Shown: one piece after another, positions 63,753-64,000 of the stretch
Layout: each line of letters opens with the position of its first letter
Position numbering within the stretch: the stretch's first letter is position 1
NCBI RefSeq assembly: GCF_946478805.1
Contig: NZ_CAMLDC010000007.1
Coordinates: 1 to 64,000, forward strand
Direction: 5' to 3'
Length of the DNA stretch: 64,000 bases
DNA from: an uncultured Fluviicola sp.
GTDB lineage: Bacteria; Bacteroidota; Bacteroidia; Flavobacteriales; Crocinitomicaceae
Program-made: the position numbers and the translations under genes
Notes under the pieces: generated by a model
Databases searched by the model: none
Seen by the model: the letters and a program-made list of their open reading frames with translations, nothing else
What the model was told of the DNA's origin: nothing

Positions 63753-64000
63753 TTATTTCTTTTCCATTAAGAACCAGGTGATATCATCCTGTGGAAAAGA
63801 AGGGTCGTTTTTGTAAGCAAACCCATAATCAATCAAGGTCAGATCAGGATACTTCAGCATCATTTCTCCGGCAAAATCGCGTTTGAACAAGCGCTCTGAA
63901 TGCCCGCGGTAACTTATAGTGACCGGAGTTGGATTGTAATATTCTGCAACGAGAATATACTTAGAGGAACTATCGTATAATTTTTGATAAACCAGGTCAA
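63753..64000 (-). CDS. Pseudaminic acid biosynthesis-associated methylase (5' end outside window)
   Basis: The C-terminal 82 residues are in view: KYILVAEYYNPTPVTIS, RGHSERLFKRDFAGEMM, YPDLTLIDYGFAYKND and PQDDITWFLMEK. These match the C-terminus of the methylase recurrently found beside pse genes (TIGR03587 type, from memory). It is likely an SAM-dependent methyltransferase of uncertain substrate. The upstream pseB, pseC and pseG genes would be expected beyond 64000. Confidence 0.75.
   Translation of the reverse strand, partial: DLVYQKLYDSSSKYILVAEYYNPTPVTISYRGHSERLFKRDFAGEMMLKYPDLTLIDYGFAYKNDPSFPQDDITWFLMEKK

Overview
The window is about 64 kb of a fairly AT-rich bacterial chromosome. It belongs to the Bacteroidota, most likely Flavobacteriales and perhaps a Fluviicola/Crocinitomicaceae-type organism. 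The signs are: a type IX secretion (Por) C-terminal sorting domain at 21.5-22.8 kb; promoter boxes of the Bacteroidota type (TTTG, then TAnnTTTG); no clear Shine-Dalgarno sequences; flavobacterial-looking DnaG and DnaJ with reduced zinc sites; and DUF2911, DUF2490, PepSY-like and DUF6443/RHS proteins. I found no rRNA, tRNA, CRISPR array or intact insertion sequence. The genus is inference.

Layout. 1-14.3 kb: one leftward operon of surface proteins (a small secreted protein, a DNRLRE-type protein, a 2131-residue RHS-like protein and a DUF6443/RHS-repeat protein that runs off the left edge). 14.4-18.9 kb: sodium:solute symporter with an overlapping 36-residue membrane peptide, and a large PIG-L deacetylase. 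19-27.2 kb: a mixed stretch (CxxCH lipoprotein, TspO, MHS-type MFS carrier, T9SS-exported repeat protein, DUF1398, Ogt, two YceI proteins, CorA) with a 522-bp repeat-rich gap. 27.5-42 kb: mostly leftward genes (NTF2-like, lysozyme-like, VWA, GT22, DUF2911, pyrophosphatase, MscS, primase, MORN lipoprotein, polyprenyl synthase, RlmN, LTA-synthase-like). 42-53 kb: rightward genes (two-component pair, PepSY-like, DUF2490, GrpE, DnaJ, CPBP protease, NatAB-like ABC exporter, Ppx/GppA, NtrC-like regulator). 53-56.5 kb: a lipoprotein and three tandem paralogues of a KPxIYLYP/LEWGG family. 56.6-59.6 kb: a YfhO-type membrane protein. 59.6 kb to the right edge: a leftward pseudaminic-acid-type sugar cluster (associated methylase, PseF, double GNAT, formyltransferase, PIG-L deacetylase, PseI).

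How parts work together. The right-hand cluster should make and CMP-activate a nonulosonic acid; the PIG-L plus formyltransferase pair suggests an N-formylated variant. GrpE and DnaJ form a chaperone pair with a candidate sigma-54 promoter, and an NtrC-family AAA+ regulator lies 6 kb away. Several housekeeping genes have a -7 box only 5-6 bases before the ATG, which points to leaderless or near-leaderless mRNAs. AT-rich inverted repeats recur directly after stop codons and form a dispersed family.

Most promising for novelty: the tandem KPxIYLYP family, the PIG-L/formyltransferase Pse variant, the 36-residue peptide overlapping the symporter, the post-stop repeat family, the 42-bp perfect palindrome at 52.95 kb, and the large RHS-like operon.
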